NCBI GenBank assembly: GCA_011800805.1
Contig: MPNW01000030.1
Span: 105,439 to 169,438, forward strand
Length of the DNA: 64,000 nt
Direction of reading: 5' to 3'
Origin: Hirudo medicinalis
Taxonomy: Eukaryota > Annelida > Clitellata > Hirudinida > Hirudinidae
Of this stretch, positions 28,181 through 41,038 are shown in pieces (positions within the stretch are counted from its first letter, which is position 1; the number at the start of each line of letters is the position of its first letter). Both the position numbers and the translations under genes were made by a program. The notes under the pieces are model-generated. The model was not told the DNA's origin. It worked only from the letters and a program-made list of their open reading frames with translations, and did not search any database.

Positions 28181-28622
28181 TTTCCATCAATCATTAACAA
28201 CAAAAGAAAACATGACCACGTCACTCCTCTTCTCCATGATCTCCACTGGCTGCGCATTTGTCAGAGAATTGCCTACAAAATCTCTTCACTCGTTTTCAAG
28301 TCTCTCCTGGGTCATGCACCGTCATACCTGCCTTTCACAAGAATTGCACAAATTCCTGCTAGACGCAGGCTCAGATCAGCAACCAGGGGCTCCCTCAATC
28401 TGCCCGTCTTGCGACAATGGATGGCAGATCTATAGATGTTGGCCCACAGATCTGGAATAGACTCCCCCCCCTCGATTAACAACATTGATCCATCCGGATT
28501 TCACTCCTCCCTCAAAACCTTCCTCTTCAGAGAAATCTTCCCTCTATGTTAGTGGTCTTGAAGTTCTGTTGAAAATATGCCACTCTAATCAAACTCTTTA
28601 TCGTTATCGTTATCTTTCCATC
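28181..28622 (+). mobile_element. 5'-truncated LINE (CR1/L2-like) with 8-bp target-site duplication
   Basis: Insert 28189-28614 encodes the end of a reverse-transcriptase ORF: HDLHWLRICQRIAYKI, FKSLLGHAPSYLP, then after a frameshift GPQIWNRLPP, matching the LHWLPV...YKSL..APSYL...WN.LP pattern of CR1/L2-type LINEs. It ends in short tandem TTATCG/GTTATC units, as such LINEs do. The octamer TTTCCATC flanks it at 28181-28188 and 28615-28622. Removing the insert restores the flanking repeat as seen at 25260-25380. Confidence 0.85.
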
Positions 28623-28989
28623 TCACACACATTCTCGCATTCTCGTCTTGGTTTTTCCTATTTCGTTTGTTATACAAATTTACTAAATTATTCTTTTATG
28701 TAGCGGGATGTGAATCCCTTTGGACATCATTTCTTCTGCATTTTAGTTTTAGTTTTGTTGGCTTATTTTTGGTGATAAAAAATTAAAATAAAATAATAAT
28801 TCATTCACTCTGTGGCATATTTTATGACATTTTTGTTTTATTACGAGTAAAATTATATTGTAAATCAAATCGCATTTATATCAGACACTGTAGAATAACA
28901 GATCAATTATGACTTCGATGTATGGATGCNGCCATTATACTGACATTTCCCGGGGAAGATTTATCTCCCAGTCCACCAATGGAGGCACT

Positions 28990-29342
28990 AAAGTTTCATC
29001 ATACCTTTTTTAAACAATGATTAAGTTGTTAAATAGGAAGAGAAGATTTACCACCTGAACATTTCTTTGAGACCACCAAAAGCAATTCCACAAGAGGGCA
29101 TGAATGTAAGCTGTATAGGAAAGCAACGGGTACTCTGAAGAATAATTACTTCAGCATGACAGTAGTTAATCTGTGGAACAAGCTTGATGATGAGACAATA
29201 TATTCAGATTCAGTGGAACTATTTAAAATAGGACTATCGAAATTTGGATATTGAATTAAATAGGAGTGGTTTATCATACAGACTACTTAAACCACTATAA
29301 ATTAATATTATGTTACGTTATGTTATGTTAAGTTATGTTAAA
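28990..29342 (+). pseudogene. Second LINE 3' end: reverse-transcriptase C-terminus and TTATG-repeat tail
   Basis: An open stretch ends FSMTVVNLWNKLDDETIYSD then SVELFKIGLSKFGY and a stop (about 29250), the usual C-terminal 'VVNLWN.LP' ending of CR1/jockey-type LINE ORF2. A 3' UTR of about 60 bp leads to a degenerate (TTATG)n tail at about 29307-29342. A related copy on the minus strand ends near 24795. Confidence 0.7.
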
Positions 29343-30370
29343 CCCATTCATCAATCAGAACTGCTGATCATCTGGCAGATAATGAAATTGAATTAAATTA
29401 TGATTATTATGAACAACATTCAACTTTGACAGAAATAATCGTGATGAGACCATATTGTTTCCCTTTAAACGAATCTCAATTAATGGATTGATTTTTCGGT
29501 CATTCATAAAACTCAAGGTCAGATCACTCGAAAAGCGATCCTGAACATATCGATATTACCACGACATTACATAATAAAATATTATTAATGCACAATATTT
29601 TCAACAAAGTTTATTTGTAGTCCTAGAGGCATTTTTATCACTAATACTAGCGTGATGATGTTACTTAGAGAAACAGATTTTGTCTGGAAATATACACGCA
29701 CATTTTTAAAACAAGTCTCAAATTTTTTTAAACAAAATATGTGTTTTCATTGGGTAGAATTGAAATAAACTACGTTCGCTGCAGATTCTTTGGCGCCGTG
29801 TGTTATTTTGAAAGGTTGTGTTTTGGTGTTACATTTTTTGTTGATAATCGTATATTGGATTAGTAATCAACATTAAATTGTCACTTTATTAGGTTTTGTC
29901 TCAATATTAATCTTACTGAAAAGGAAAATTCATTGCTTTCCTTCTGAATTCGTGTAAGTTCAATATGGCGGACCTCAGTGGTCCTCGGACAATTGTAGTC
30001 CTATGCTTGAAGTTCCAATTTTTGGCTTCTATGCTACATTTTGGTTTAAATTGCTTCTTTATTAGTTATTTTAATTAACGTTTTTGCTGGTAGCATAATT
30101 GTCTAATTATTTAATATAACTTCATTACTTAGTATATTTCATTCAGCTTTTACATTAGATTAAAGTTTTGAAAACTATTTGGACATTAGCTAGCACTTTT
30201 TAATTTAAGAAACATTTATAGTAAAGCTAGCATCCGACTTTTAACTTTTTCTTCATCTGGAAAAATACAACTCATTTTTATGACAAACAAAACACATAGT
30301 GGCCTGAATGTGACTGTTTTGATTAAAAACAAATGTTTGAACCACCAGATAGGGTTGTTAAAGAAGAACA
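29343..30370 (+). promoter_or_regulatory. PDS5 5' flank, probable promoter and 5' UTR
   Basis: No coding exon recognised. AATATGGCGGACC at 29962-29974 matches the core of a YY1-type site (ATGGCGG), often found at transcription starts of housekeeping genes. CGT|GTAAGT at 29951-29959 could be the donor of an untranslated first exon. Both are inferences. Confidence 0.35.
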
Positions 30371-33300
30371 ATGTCTAGAAAAGTGGATAAACATCTCAAA
30401 ATTACTTATCCTCCTGGCTGCAAGGAGCTTAGTGAAGAACTTAGCAATGATGAATTGGTGAAAAGACTTAAGGTTACTGAATATTACAAGATTTAAACAA
30501 TAATTTGCATAATAATTATGATGATTTGTATTTGATGACTTTTGTATTCATTGTAGATGCTGACAAGAGCATTTCAAGATATGGCCCAAGATGAGAATGA
30601 TTTTAAAGAACTTGCTCTTTATCTAGCTTCAGAATTTTTTCTTGATCATAGCAACAAGGATGTGAAGTTGTTGGTGGCTTGTTGCATTGCAGATATTTTC
30701 AGAGTTTTTGTCCCAGATGCACCTTACACTGAACCTGAACAGTTAAAGGTGAGTTACCAAGTCATTATCAGGCATTTCACTGAGTAAGAGCTCTGCAATT
30801 ATTTGATCCACAATCTAAATTTTATGTTTCTTATGAAATGATTTCTTTTACTTTGTTGATCCCTTATCAAATATTTGTAAATCGTTACAAAGTATTAGCA
30901 ACTTTGGCAAGAAAGATGACCACCTTTAAACTTGCTTAGAAATGAAAAAGAATCCACACACGGAAAGACTGTCATGTTCTTGTCAATGAATTAGTCAATG
31001 TCTTATTCTTACAATGAATCTTGAGATTTACTCGAGTTTTTCAAGATTTTGTGGATGTCTCTGTGAACTTTTACCTGGCTTAGTCGTGCAGGGGTTGAGG
31101 TTTTTGGTAATGATGTGTAATTATTGTGCAAGCAGCAGGGCTGACTTTATGTGGATGCTGCAGTTACTCTTTTGAAATTGTTTTTAGACAGCACTTATTT
31201 GTCGACCAAAAAACAGTCTCACGGTTTATCGGGTTCATGAAAAATTGCATTTTTTATTTCAGGAAATATTTTTATTCCTCATCGAACAGTTGAAGGGATT
31301 AAAAGATACCGAGTCTCCATCATTTAAGCGCTATTTCTATCTTTTGGAGGTCTATTTGTTGACTGCTGTCATGATGCTATCTCGAGTCTGAGAAAATAAA
31401 ATATTTTTATATTTTGATTTGTAGAATCTTGCTTGGGTGAAGTCCTTCAACATAAGTTTAGAACTCACAGACAGTACAGAAATTCTTTTCAGATTATTCA
31501 AAACAGCATTTGAGTTAATCAAGTGAGAGTGTTATGTTATTAGGCCTTATTTATATCTATAATTTGGAGTTCAACTAAAAGTAATTTTTTAATTTTGGCA
31601 GTGAGAAGCATTCTGGCAAGGTGTCAGTCTTCATCTTGGATATTTTGTGTCCAATGATATCTGAAGCAGACAACATAACACAAGAGGTTCTTGACATTTT
31701 CCTGGGCTGCATAATTGAACCATTCAAGGTGAGACAAACTTTAAAGAGGATTTTTTTTGTTTTAGTTAAGAATGATGGCAATATTATTAGTATCAGATTG
31801 GTTTCATCATCACATTTTCTGTTTGCTTTTAAAATAATTAGAAATATATTGCATTTTTTAGAGTCAGAATAGACCTGCTTATGAGATGGCCAGAGATCTC
31901 ATCAAAAGAACATCTTCTGTTATTGAGCCCTACATTGAATTGGTTAATAAATATTGTTGCAAAGCACATATGCATCGAGTATTTATGCACTACATGCAGT
32001 AATAGTTCTCGTTCAATATTTCAGTTTCTCAACAACTGCCTCATTAACAATCACAAGTCTGACAACAGTTCTTTGAGTGGACGGGTGTACGACATCATCC
32101 AAGAACTCAACCTCGTGGCTCCGAGCATGCTTCAGCCGATTTTTCCTCAATTAGAGTTCAAGTTGAAGGTAGTTCGGCCTTTAAAGCTCTTTAAAGCTCT
32201 TTATTGGTGGCTTCAGTTTTCTTTTTTTTTGTAATCAGATATTAACTTTCTTGTATTACTGGATCTCACTATCTAAGTTTTAGATGTGTTTGGAAATACC
32301 AACCATATAAATTTTAATCCCATATTTGTTCAATTTGAAGGACCTGATGTTTTAAGACATTTTTCTTTTGAAATGCACTTTTTAAAAATATCTTCTAAAA
32401 ACATTCTCTCTTAAATCCCTATAATTTCAATAAAATCTTCTATTTTTTCAATAAGCAGTTTGTGTTGGTTCAAATATCATTATTTTCTCCCAATGACTTA
32501 CTTTACTTTATTGGATAAACTATGCACATATTACATGCCAGTAATCCTACATTAACTTCAAAGTTAAAATCGTAAGTAACCTCCATCTTATGTCAAAATA
32601 CACATCAATGAATGAATGTAACCTCAACAGAGCAGTGAAGAAGTTGAAAGAATGGCAGTTACCAGGATGCTCTCAAAGATGTTTTCAGCTCCAAACTCAG
32701 ATCTTGCCCTGCAACACAAACAGCTATGGGGGTCTTTCCTTAGCAGGTTACAACACCATAACACTGCTACAAATTGTAGCCAAACAAGATCAACTCATTG
32801 CTTCTTAAGAATTTAATTAATAACTGAACATCTTGCAGGTTCAATGACATTGACTTGAACATCAGGAGGCTGACAACTCAGGCATGCCAGGACATCATAA
32901 TTCACCATCCCGAACTCATCACCGAAGAAGCCACAGGCTGGGGAATAGCAGGTACATCTTTAACATTCAGTTATTGTTTCATTTCTTTTCATTAAAACAA
33001 CATTTAAAAAAGTTTTGCATAAATCATTGTTAATAAACATAATGCACTTCTTGCCTAAGATGCACTGAAGCACAGGCACCACGACTCTGACGAGAATGTT
33101 CGGATGGATGTCGTCAAAGCCATCGTGGGAGCTGCAAAAGTGGAGCTGACCAATGTTCCCGACGACCTCTTGGAGTGCGTCAAGGAAAGAACTTTGGACA
33201 AGAAGGTTGGAAGTTTAATCAATTGATCAAGGATTTTTATGCATTTTCTGAGAAGTATTTTTTACTTTTATTAGTTCAAAGTGAGAAGAGAAGCATTAGT

Positions 33301-36300
33301 TGGCTTAGGACAGATTTATAAGAAGTGTTACGAGAATGACAGAGATATCGGCAGAGTGAGTTGGATTAAGAACAAGCTCCTCCATGCTTACTATCAGAAC
33401 TCGGTTGACGACAAGTAATTATCACATTATCACATTTGGCCTCTCGATGAACTATTGAATGCTGCTAACTCTCTGTGGTTTAAACAGTAGATAGACTCTA
33501 ATATCTGTTAGAGTCCTTCTTGTACTCCAGAATGCAGATTGATTGACAATTAATTCAGGATTATGGTGGAAAGGATATTGAACACTTCGCTCGTGCCGTA
33601 CTCGTTCGATTCTCCGGCAAGAATGAAGCAGTTGTACAGGCTCTATGCCAACCTGGACGAGTATGCAATCAGGTTTCCTTGCACTTGTTTGCCTTTTGTT
33701 GCTTATTAAAGAATACTTATTCATTAAATTTATTCTCTATCCAGAGCATTGCAGCAAATCTTCAATACTCAATCTACCTTGAAAAATGCCATAAAAAGTA
33801 TTTTGGATCTTCAACAGAAACCAGATACTGGTGATTTCAATCAAGTGCTCAGCACAAAAATCATTAGTTTATCGAGTGAGAATTTTAATTTCATGATTCT
33901 CTATTAAGCATCTCTAATCTTAAAATCATGCTGCCTTAATATTTGTCATGTATTCATTTGACATGTAATATTACAACATAACATTTGTTCTAAAGAACGC
34001 AGCATCGTTGTTTATTAATTCTAAATTCAGGACATCTTCCCGAACCCGAGAAATCGGTTCAACAACTTCAGAAGTTTTTCAAACTCATTCAAGAATCCAA
34101 AATTAAAGTGAGTCTTCAGAACCTCGTGAGTTCTCAGTGCAGCTGCAAGAAAGCTGAAGAATACGTGGTTGGTGCTTTTATTAACTTATCCTTGAACTTA
34201 GTAACATTTCATAACTCAGTGTTTCATCTGACTAATGTCATTGCTCCAAAATATATCTTATCAATAATGCATCGCATGCCGTTAAATAAAACTTTCTAAT
34301 TTAACATCAGAAAGAGATAATCAGAAAGCTCGGGAATAGCACGCCTCAGAACTTTCTTTATGCGACCGTCAAGCAACTGCTAGAGAGGGTGGCCCCCGTG
34401 ATGATTGACAACCTGTCGATCCTGGCATTGACCATGCACGTCGATGAAGTCATCCAATCGAGGACGGCCCAAGATGCAGAGGAGGGTCTCGACGCTTCTA
34501 CAGGTCTGAAGCTGTTGCTGGTGAGTTTTTAACTGTTTGCAGTCATCGAATGCAACAGAGTTGAAGATGCCAACGACCGACCGAACGAATGAACGAGATT
34601 GGTGCGAGGGATGTTCAGAGTGAACGAGTGTTTGTGGTCTCGTGCTTTGGAATGACTCAAACATCCACATTACAAGGTTACTTTTTTTTTTTAGCTCCTT
34701 TCTTCCATATATCCTGGAAGCTTCCAGATGCAGGAAGTTTATGCATGCATGTTGAAGTTCATCAAGTGTGATGATGATCTTGTCGGTTAGCCGTCTCATT
34801 GAATATTTGTTCCAGGTGTTATTGTCCTCATTGTAATTAACATTATTATTATTGTTGTTGTTGTTATTACTGCTGCTATTATTATTGTTGTTGTTGAGAA
34901 TTATTGCGTTTTTATGATTGACATTCCCATCTAAATTTCTTAGGTATTACTCATATGGCATGACGTGATTCATTAATTCAAATAAATTAATTAGAATTTA
35001 ATTAATTTATTTTTAATTCATTAAAAATCCATTTTGCAATATATAAAATAAAAATGATTGAATTTCAGTGGATATTACTATGCAAATACTTAAGAACATT
35101 GGAACTGGAGTTGAGTCAACATTCCCTGAGATCCACAGGTTGCACCTCATTATTTCCTCATTCTCTTGAAAATAGCAGCACATGCCTTTAATGTACCTTT
35201 ATTTGAACAATAATGTTTCGAGAAATCATTGAAATGATAAATCCAATTTTGATATTCCAGTTCCTTACTGCCAGTACTACAAAAGATGATCAAAATAGGG
35301 ACTGCAAAGCAAGCCAAACATGCCATCAGGTGCATTGATGCCCTCTGCAAAGATAAGGAACAAATATTTTCTCAGCTCTTTGAGGTGTGAGGTGTTTTTC
35401 GTTCGACAAATTACGAATTTGAATGTCATGCAGATGTTCATACAAGCATCTACTCCATTCTGCAGCAACTGGAGAAGTCTTTGTATGTTGAATCTTCTAA
35501 CTTTCTCACGTCCATTGTTGCCATCGGACACCTCGCTCAGTTGTGTCCATCACAGATTGCTGCACCAACAGAAAACCTCGTCTCGAAGTACATCTTCCAA
35601 GAACTACTCATGAAGGATAAGGCATGCTTTATGATTTCATTTTAAGCTAAGAATAAATCACATAGTAGTAGCAGTAATAATAATTTTAAATAACAACATC
35701 GGTATAGGATGACATCGATTCAATTGCAGACCAAAGGCAGAAAGACAGATGAAGGATGGTATGCTGATCACCTGGTGTCTGAGGAAACTCAAGCCAAGGT
35801 AAGCAATCAGTTCACACAGTGCACAAGTGACTGGCACCATAGAATAACATTGGCCGTGTTTGCAGATTCAGAGTTTGAAGATGATAGTGAGGTGGTTGTT
35901 GGGTGTAAAAAATAATGAGAACAGTCGGGTGACGCCAACCCTGAGGATGTTGTACTCCATGGTGCTCTGCGAAGGGGACCTCATGGAAACGGGGCACATC
36001 AAGTAAAGAGCATTAATTTTTGTATTTTTTTATTCTGTGATTTGTAGAAACTGTTTACTTTAAATGATTATGTTATGATGATCACCTATTATGGTTCCCT
36101 GTTTGTTTTAACAGCAAACCTGAAATGGCAAGACTGAGATTACAAGCTGGTCTTTGCATGCTCAAATTGGCTCAGGAGAACGTTTACGCAGAGGCCATAA
36201 AATTGGAGCAATTTGAGACGATGGCTCTCCTCATCAATGTAAATGAGACTTTGCAGCCATTTGCAGTAAGTTGTGACAGCCAAATGCATCCTTTGCTCTT

Positions 36301-39300
36301 TTATTCCAGGATCCATGTTTGGAAGTGAGGCAGCAGTTCCTTCAGAAGCTGCACAAGAGCCTTATGAATTTACGCCTACCCATCCAGTACATGGGCATCC
36401 TTTGTCTCGGGGCACTCGATCCTGTGAAGGAGAGGAGATCCACCATCAAACAAATGCTGGTTGCCAACATCAACAGGAGGAGGGATTACATCAAACAAAA
36501 CCCAGCCTGTGCAACTTGTAAGCACATCTACATAATATAAGAACAACTTGCAAGTTTGAGATAGCCCTTATAAATACGTAAATTGTATTGTTTTGTAGAA
36601 ATTCGATACCCTGTGGGAATGGGATTTTTAAAATAAAGAATTTGAGTTGATGCATATCTAATATATAAAATGTATCAGTATGTATCAATGTAAAATGTAT
36701 CAATGCATATGGGAACACTGCAAGAGGAGGTGCCTCAAGTACGAGTTGTGACAAATCCATTGGTTAACAAATTAATTAATTAATTAATTACTTGCACTTA
36801 AACATCATTTGTGAATGTTTTATCTCTTTTAATGATCTTATTACATCTTGTAATAATAATTTAATTTTTCATTTTAATCGGTGCATACGTTTCATGGTGT
36901 AATTAGAAATAACCGTGTGTTTCAGCCAGCAACTTCTTCTCGGTGCTGCCCGATTACGTCGTCCCGTACGCCGTGCACCTCCTCGCACACGATCCCGACT
37001 TCAAGGCAATCGACGATGTCAACGCTCTTAGGAGCATAAGAGAGTGAGTAACTACAATAGCAATGATAATTTTACCGTTAGTTGTAATTGCAATATTTTA
37101 TAAATTGTGACTCGAGCACACTTTTCTTGTTATTTCAATTTGCAAATGAATTGCTGTTACTGATTGTTTCTTCCAGTTGCCTGCTGTTTCTCATTGAGCC
37201 TCTCCTCAGCAAGAATAACACTGTTAGTTTCAGTTTCTACACCAAGATGCTTGAGAACATTAAGAGTAGCACAGATGCTCAATGTCCAGACTCCGAAGAG
37301 GCCAATAGTGTTAGAACTTTTCTAATAATAGTTAAATAATGGTTAATAAATAATAGTAATAATATTTAATACATAATATTGGTTAATAATAATAGTTGTT
37401 CTGCTTATTGCATTTGTTATATTGTTTGTGCGATACTTTTGGAGTTTGAATTGAAGAGACTTCATTTTAATTTCTCAGCTGAATTTGAAAATCTTTCAAA
37501 ATTCTCTTAAACTTTTAATTCATTGATGCTTTCTGAAGTATTGATGCGATAAAACAGGGAAGCAAAGAATAGTTGTGATTTATTATTTGTAGAAATTATA
37601 TGCCGTTTGTGATCTCGCGACGAGTCTTCTTGTGCCGAAGATATCGAGCTTCACAGTGAAGAATTTCCCTGCCGATCCGAGAGTGCCCTCGAAACTTTAT
37701 CGATCGCCAGCCACAGTGAATAATTCTCGATTCATTTATAACTGAGGAATTTATCTTCGGATATTCTTCAATTATTTTTATATTTTCAGCCAAATGCCAC
37801 AAAGGACTACATATCTTTAGAGATTCTTGCTCAACTAAATAAGGTTGGAATTTGTATTATTTTGGGTTTCATTTATTTCTAATGAAATGATATGTTAAAA
37901 AAGGGAAAGAAAGGAGCAATGGTCAAGCAGGATATAAAAAGTGGTTCCCCTACCTCAGAGAGCCACCAACACAAGACCAAAGTGAACTCCGTCGACTCCT
38001 CAGTGTCGTCGTCTCTTCCACCTTCGCCCGTGTCTTCCAACAAATCTTCGCTTCCTGAGCCTCAAGGTTGATACTTACTGCTTCATATGGTTGAGATGGT
38101 TTACTTCTTTTGTAAGGCATTGAAAGATCAGGTTGGCTCTTAATTTTAAGCGCTCAATCATGCTTGTAACATCGGCTTAAACCAATAGCTTTCATGCTAA
38201 ATTACATATGGTAATGTAGGAATATATCATTACAAATTCAGGAATTTGTATTCATAAATTGGAAGCTCTACTTATTTAGGTCTTCATTTGGTTTTCATTG
38301 CTAAATTTATTAACTTCAAAATAATTTTGTATTTTAGGAAGTAACAAACTAAAGAGAGCTCGTGGCATCAACAAGGCCAAGGGTGGCTCTGTTTTTACTG
38401 GCTCTGCAGAGAACAATGCCAATGTTGGAAGCACTCGATCGAGGTCTTCTGACGTCAGCCTTTCGTCCGGCAGCAAGAGGATGCTCAACAGCGAGAGGCA
38501 AGCAGTCAGGCAAGATAAAGCTTCTACAGAGGAGGCTTCAAGGCTCAGTAAAAAGGGATCTTCAAGGTTGCATTTGCTTGACTAATAATTTCTTAGAGAA
38601 TTTCAAAGTCTTTTGTACTTGATGTAGCATCCATTTTAAATGTGCATTCATCAAGGCTTTGTTTTTAATCATTTTTGCAGGCAAAATACCAAGAAGAGGA
38701 AGATTGAAGTTGTTGAGGAATTTAATGAGGAGGATGACGATGATGATTTGGAGGATAAAGGATGCGTCAAAGAAATTCTTGACGATGACGGCGATGAATG
38801 TGCTGTCGAAGCCAGTGATGATGACGAAGCTGAAAGCGACCTTATTGAAGAAAATGTAGCCACAAAGACTGATTCGGTCGATGAGAAGTCAAGCAGATTG
38901 AGGTGAGACACATTAGCTTTTTGTGAAAAGTTTAATTGCTGCTAATCACCACCTTTAATGGTTGGAGGACTCCAAGGTCAAGGAGTTCAGGTTGCAAAAA
39001 GAACTTGGACCAGGAAGAAGAGGAAGGTGAAGATGATGCATCAGCTGAAGAAAATGCTGGGAAATCACAGAGGAAAGTTGCTTCCAGAGTTTCAAAACCT
39101 AGGTATGTTTCATTTCATTTAAAATATTTTTTCCACAAACTGAAATTGTTTTTTTATTAGCTAATGTTTTGAATGGCTTACTTTGACAGAAAGCGAAAAC
39201 TTGACAAGCAAGATAGCAATCAAGAAAGCGATGCTGAGGCTGCCGATGGCAACTCTGAAGCTGCAAGCAGTAAAACTTCAGCAAGACAGAAGAGAAAAAC

Positions 39301-40166
39301 GACCAGACAAATTTCTAAAAGGAGGTGAGCTGAGTGCTTTACTGGGGAACAGTGGATTAATGATTTTTATTTGAGAAATGGATTATTGATTTTTATTTGA
39401 ACAGTGGATTATTGATTGTGTTATTTGATCTGCAATACATACTTCTAACATACATATGTTATTTTGAATCAGGAAACTCAATGAGGCACACTGTAGCGAT
39501 GATGATGATGATGATGATGAAACAGAGAACAAAACCCTCTCAACTGACACAAAGCGCAAAAGCAGAAGAAAAGTTGATTCGTCTCTAAACTCCTCCAAAA
39601 AGTTTGTTCTACTGAATACCTTCCGGAATATGTACTCTTCTTGTGTTCATTACTAATCACTATTAATTACCAGCATGGGCCACACAATGCAAAAAGCAAG
39701 CAAAAACAAAGCTTCATCCCTCTTGCCCAAACAATTTAAAACAAAAAGTCAAATGTTATAAACCAAGTTCCATCCCTAAAAATGCTCTTGGCCCTGCTGG
39801 TTATACAATTTCATAGCCTGAAAGTGCCTATTTTAATGGCAGGGAGAATCCAAATGAAGGTGTGATTGCATTTAATTGTATTTACTCCATTCCTCCAGGA
39901 AATTACCCAATGGTTCCTCAGAGGAAAACTATGGCAGAAAAGCAAAGGCATCAGCAAAGGCTGTCGTCACACCAAAGAGGAAGATCTCCATGGCATCCAA
40001 AAGAAGAGAAGGTGCTGCTGCCAGGGCTGCAAAGAAATATGAAGATTTTGAGGTGATGTGTCAATGTTTCAATTTTGCATAAAATTAAATATCTTTGATA
40101 ATGCTTATAATTTTTGTATTTACAACATTGCAGGTCACATTAAAGAATTCGGGGAAGAAAAAGTAG
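30371..40166 (+). CDS. PDS5: Sister chromatid cohesion protein PDS5 homologue, complete
   Basis: Binds cohesin and, with WAPL and sororin-type partners, controls its release and maintenance on chromosomes (family knowledge). 35 coding exons join in frame: 30371-30472, 30557-30748, 31263-31349, 31425-31522, 31602-31728, 31862-31942, 32025-32168, 32631-32746, 32839-32951, 33060-33205, 33275-33414, 33559-33660, 33745-33875, 34031-34167, 34311-34520, 34695-34785, 35069-35138, 35261-35384, 35466-35621, 35730-35798, 35866-36002, 36115-36238, 36310-36517, 36926-37043, 37177-37309, 37593-37715, 37790-37843, 37904-38066, 38338-38566, 38681-38902, 38968-39102, 39190-39324, 39473-39601, 39899-40052, 40134-40166. 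They sum to 4533 nt, 1510 residues; vertebrate PDS5A/B have about 1340-1450. Family signatures: [20 protein letters not shown] near the N-terminus, [36 protein letters not shown]. The first ~1080 residues are HEAT-like helices; the tail is low-complexity, acidic and basic with a poly-Asp run (39493-39520) and Lys/Arg patches, like other PDS5 tails. Confidence 0.96.
34842..34897. repeat. ATT/GTT trinucleotide microsatellite in a PDS5 intron
   Basis: Runs of (ATT)n, (GTT)n and (GCT) over about 56 bp. Confidence 0.85.
35622..35729 (+). other. GC-AG intron in PDS5
   Basis: The exon ending ELLMKDK is followed by AAG|GCATGC and the next exon ([14 protein letters not shown]) starts after CAATTGCAG. 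No GT lies at or near the frame-compatible border, and the joined frame is correct only with the GC donor. GC-AG introns are a known minority class spliced by the major spliceosome. Confidence 0.75.
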
Positions 40167-40525
40167 ATGGTCTTTATTTGATATGAGAACAGTTGCATTC
40201 TATTCCTACTTAGGCCAACTATGTACTTCTCAGTAATTTTTAAACAAACTTAATTGATGGTTGAATAGTGATGATTATGATGGCTCATGATGACTGTGGT
40301 TTAGTTGAATCTGTCAGTGCCAGTCAGAGACTACATTTCTTGTTGATATGATAATGTCCACATGATAAGTTGCTAATAAGTGTGGAGAATATTCAAACCA
40401 TTCTGAGCGTGTGTTTGTCGGCTTCAACAAAGCTTGGTTCTTGAGTCAGCGCATTTGTGTCACCTGGATATTTTTGCAGTGGACGATATGTTTAGTGTAC
40501 ATCTTTTGTCAAACATTCAACGTTT

Positions 40526-40531
40526 AATAAA
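40526..40531 (+). terminator. Polyadenylation signal AATAAA of PDS5
   Basis: AATAAA about 360 bp after the PDS5 stop, followed by T-rich sequence. It would give a short 3' UTR ending before the convergent C2CD3 gene. Confidence 0.6.
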
Positions 40532-40549
40532 GTTTTTTCTGATTTCTTT

Positions 40550-41038
40550 TGTTGTTGTTGGTCTTAAAACTTCTGCTAAAACAGCAATTTGAATTGGAAG
40601 GTTCTCTAATTTGCTTGACAACCCAACAAACAGACTCGAGCCCAAGATTTTATAATTACTGTGGGAGTATATCAATTTATGTAATGCTTAGGATCGGAGG
40701 CGACATTAGGCAACTAGCCAACCGCCTGTTTCTATGGTTACGGTTATGGTGGATTATGTTCGCGTAGTCACATCCGTTCGGGGACATCCCACACAGGAAC
40801 GCAATGTGCCTCCTCATCCACTCATCCTAAAATTCCTAGCAAGGAAGCCAGCTAGCACTAACTAGAGTCGATAACTAATTTAATTTAATTGGTAAAATAT
40901 TTGGCATCTGGGGAAATATCCATTTTTGATTTATTGTTTCGGTTTTTGGCTTTCTCCGCTTTGGATGAATGCAACCACATGAAAGAAACCTTGTTTTTAG
41001 ACGTATGTGTCATCAACTGATTGCAATTTGAATGAAAT
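40550..41038. other. Spacer between convergent PDS5 and C2CD3
   Basis: Holds the two 3' ends. No gene recognised. The minus-strand stop of C2CD3 overlaps AATAAA (GAGAAATAAATTTC, 41034-41047), so its own polyadenylation may occur just downstream. Confidence 0.5.

Larger units (their letters stand above)
26570..29342 (+). repeat. LINE-derived repeat block, arm 2 of the inverted pair, split by two insertions
   Basis: Plus-strand counterpart of 24795-25510. The segments at 26570-26599, 28068-28188, 28615-28800, 28800-28975 and 29130-29310 align in order with arm 1 reversed. The gaps are explained by a Tc1-like element (26600-28067) and a truncated LINE (28189-28614). An N stands at 28930. The order of insertion shows the block is older than both. 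Confidence 0.75.

Noticed and set aside
34380..34799. 139-residue minus-strand frame
   Set aside because: Antisense to PDS5 exons 34311-34520 and 34695-34785.
35385..35465. Apparent frameshift in PDS5 near 35430
   Set aside because: Caused by picking the acceptor at 35433; using the acceptor TCTACTCCATTCTGCAG ending at 35465 restores the frame and the family alignment.
38669..38911. Ser-rich minus-strand frame
   Set aside because: Antisense of the acidic PDS5 tail (GAT/GAA codons read as ATC/TTC/TCA).
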